From an uncultured Eubacteriales bacterium (GTDB lineage Bacteria; Bacillota; Clostridia; Oscillospirales; Oscillospiraceae): 64,000 nucleotides of DNA. Within the stretch, counting starts at the first letter, position 1. Every line of letters begins with the position of its first letter. The notes beneath the pieces are model-generated. The model saw only the letters and a list, made by a program, of their open reading frames with translations. It ran no database searches and was not told the DNA's origin. The stretch is from the NCBI GenBank assembly GCA_900543085.1, contig UQQF01000003.1, positions 26,298-90,297 on the forward strand, written 5' to 3'. The translations under genes were made by a program, and so were the position numbers. Shown here one piece after another: positions 62,744-64,000 of the stretch.

Positions 62744-63693
62744 CAGGCCAGAGCCTCCTTCAATACCTCGGTGTTCTCCCACATCAGTTCGAGATACGTC
62801 ACGCCGGCGTTGAACTGCGCGCGCGTGACGTTGTGGCAGGCGTTGAACTGCCGCTTGACCGCCCCCGTCTCGTCGCAGACTATGTCGGCCATGTCCTCGT
62901 TGGCCAGCTCCACGTGGAAGACGACGGGGATGTCCTCCTCGCGCACCTTGTCGATGATGAACGCCACGGTGGCCGCGCTCGGCTCCGCGTCCTCGCTGCA
63001 GCCGGGGAAGGCGGCGTAGTACGTCAGGCCGTAAGCGCGCGCGAAGTACAGCAGCGGGAAGCGGTCGGCAAAAATGATAGTTTTGCGCGCGCCGTCCGCC
63101 ACGATGGCGGTGAACGCGGCGTCGAGCTTTGCAAGCTCTGCGCGGTAAGAGGCCAGGTTCGCATTGTATTCGCCGGCGTTTTCCGGGTCGGCCTCGCACA
63201 GCGCGGCGGCTATCTTCTCGCATATCAGCGCGGCGTTGCGCGGGCTTGTCCACACGTGCTCGTCGTACTCGGCCTCGTGGCCGTGGCCGTGCTCCTCGTG
63301 CTCGTGCTCCTCGGCCTGCATGCCCTCCACGGTCTCCTCCTCCAGCAGCTCGACGCAGTCCATGAGCGTCACGGCGCGCACGCCCTCGCCGACGCTCTCG
63401 AGCACGTCCGTGACCCAGGCGTCGCTCTCGCCGCCGACGTAGATGAAGACGTCCGCGTTTTGTATCTCCAGTATGTCCTTCGGCGTCGGCTCGTAGGAGT
63501 GCGTCTCGCTGCCCGGCGGGAGCAGCATGCTCACGCTGCCGTTGTCGCCCACCAGTTCGCGCGCGAAGTCGTATGGGGCAAACGTGGTCGCGACCACGGA
63601 TATGCCCTCCGCCTGCGTGTCCTCCACGCCTCCGCACGCGGCAAGCCCCAGCGCGGCGCAGGCAACTATTATAAAAGTAAGCAATTGTTTCAT
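62743..63693 (-). CDS. znuA: Zinc-binding lipoprotein of ABC importer
   Basis: 316 residues from ATG 63693. Lipobox LGLAACGGV, then the cluster A-I start ISVVATTFAPYDFARELVGD. A loop rich in His and Glu (EEHEHEEHGHGHEAEYDEHVW, read as pieces around residue 135) is typical of zinc-, not manganese-, specific members. First gene of znuACB. The transcript has a 130-nt leader with a strong hairpin. Confidence 0.92.
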   Translation of the reverse strand: MKQLLTFIIVACAALGLAACGGVEDTQAEGISVVATTFAPYDFARELVGDNGSVSMLLPPGSETHSYEPTPKDILEIQNADVFIYVGGESDAWVTDVLESVGEGVRAVTLMDCVELLEEETVEGMQAEEHEHEEHGHGHEAEYDEHVWTSPRNAALICEKIAAALCEADPENAGEYNANLASYRAELAKLDAAFTAIVADGARKTIIFADRFPLLYFARAYGLTYYAAFPGCSEDAEPSAATVAFIIDKVREEDIPVVFHVELANEDMADIVCDETGAVKRQFNACHNVTRAQFNAGVTYLELMWENTEVLKEALA

Positions 63694-63715
63694 AAAACCC
63701 TCATATACGAAAACT

Positions 63716-63742
63716 GCGCCCGATGGCAACGCCATCGAGCGC
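63716..63742 (-). promoter_or_regulatory. Leader hairpin before znuA
   Basis: 12-bp stem (gcgcccgatggc / gccatcgagcgc, one G.U) with a 3-nt loop, 23 bp upstream of the znuA start; followed in the transcript by agttttcg. May attenuate or protect the mRNA. Confidence 0.5.
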
Positions 63743-63832
63743 CGGCAGCGCGGGGAGCCAGCCACGCTCCATCCGCCCCGCAGCCCAACATCTGCTAAAG
63801 TTAATCACGGCAAACTCAGTTCACCAACGCTA

Positions 63833-63861
63833 ATTATAATCAAGACCCGCCGATCTGTCAA
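63833..63861 (-). promoter_or_regulatory. znu promoter
   Basis: Minus strand TTGACA, 17 bp, TATAAT: perfect consensus at both boxes. A strong core promoter like this usually needs a repressor; the AT-rich TTATAATTA around the -10 could be part of a Zur site but I cannot confirm it. Confidence 0.85.
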
Positions 63862-63906
63862 CCAAATCCCCTCCCCGCCACGAGAGGGCGGCTATTTCAG
63901 AAAAAG

Positions 63907-63940
63907 CTCTCCGCGCAGTAATAGCGCGGAGAGCTTTCTT
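63907..63940. terminator. Terminator after the edge gene
   Basis: gctctccgcgc / gcgcggagagc with a 7-nt loop; ttttt on the minus side, tttctt on the plus side. Confidence 0.82.
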
Positions 63941-63953
63941 GTGTTCCTCCTTA

Positions 63954-64000
63954 TCACACCGTGGAGAGGTCGTCGTCGGCCATGCAGAGGTGGACGGCGC
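63954..64000 (-). CDS. C-terminal end of an unidentified gene (5' part outside window)
   Basis: An open minus-strand frame enters from the right edge and ends AVHLCMADDDLSTV-stop at 63954, 14 bp before a strong terminator. Only 14 full codons are visible, so the product cannot be named and the frame itself is judged by its placement before the terminator. Confidence 0.4.
   Translation of the reverse strand, partial: AVHLCMADDDLSTV

Noticed and set aside
62036..63637. A 533-residue fusion of an unknown domain to the zinc ATPase
   Set aside because: The extra N-terminal part is a frame-shifted shadow of znuA. ATG 62743 gives a full-length ZnuC.

Overview
The window looks like chromosome of a GC-rich Firmicute of the class Clostridia, probably an Oscillospirales/Oscillospiraceae-type gut anaerobe. 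This is inferred from gene content and order: a large SRP RNA directly upstream of dnaX-ybaB, a dcw cluster ordered mraZ-rsmH-ftsL-spoVD-murE-mraY-ftsW-murG-murA-ftsQ-ftsZ, a yqzL-recO-mutS2 block, an SLH-domain lysozyme, a CIRCE-controlled Hsp20, and a MurE with the DNPR motif of meso-diaminopimelate peptidoglycan. No insertion sequence, phage gene or CRISPR array was seen.

Layout. (1) 1-9132: an FbpABC/AfuABC-like ABC importer on the minus strand (solute-binding protein, fused double permease, ATPase cut by the window edge). It is divergent from a plus-strand unit of a second binding protein, a sensor kinase and an AraC-type response regulator, followed by two HAD phosphatase-family genes, one of them pgmB-like. 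(2) 9236-19854: a carbohydrate locus with a GntR/UTRA regulator facing a nine-gene minus-strand operon: GatZ/KbaZ-like protein, binding protein, two permeases, an intracellular DUF4091 protein, a CBM9-like protein, an amidohydrolase, a SIS isomerase and a BadF-type kinase. This is the best candidate for an undescribed pathway. (3) 19932-22723: tRNA-Ala(CGC), SRP RNA, dnaX, ybaB. (4) 22750-28134: small lipoprotein, SLH-GH25 lysozyme, transglutaminase-like lipoprotein, a two-subunit aconitase X and small membrane proteins. (5) 28254-40937: the dcw cluster under a strong promoter with MraZ boxes; murF, murD, murC, murB and ftsA are not in it. (6) 41012-48343: housekeeping genes coaD, rsmD, uvrC, HPr, mutS2, recO and a yqzL-like gene. 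(7) 48394-52483: two overlapping CobW-type GTPases, a GH3 lipoprotein and a conserved TIM-barrel protein. (8) 52505-56383: mog/moaB-type gene, then glnA-asnB behind a strong leader terminator. (9) 56397-64000: Hsp20, an AbgB-like M20 hydrolase with an amino-acid ABC importer, and a zinc-type ABC importer (znuACB).

How the parts work together. Regions 1 and 2 are separate import-and-catabolism modules with their own regulators: a solute-binding protein/two-component module and a GntR protein. Regions 7 and 9 together suggest zinc handling, with a His-rich CobW metallochaperone and a Znu importer. Region 8 is ammonia assimilation, glutamine synthetase feeding asparagine synthetase. All three ABC operons that carry a separate binding-protein gene followed by permease genes have a strong RNA hairpin at the gap after the binding-protein gene, or (sugar operon) between it and the first permease, a usual way of making more binding protein than membrane subunits.
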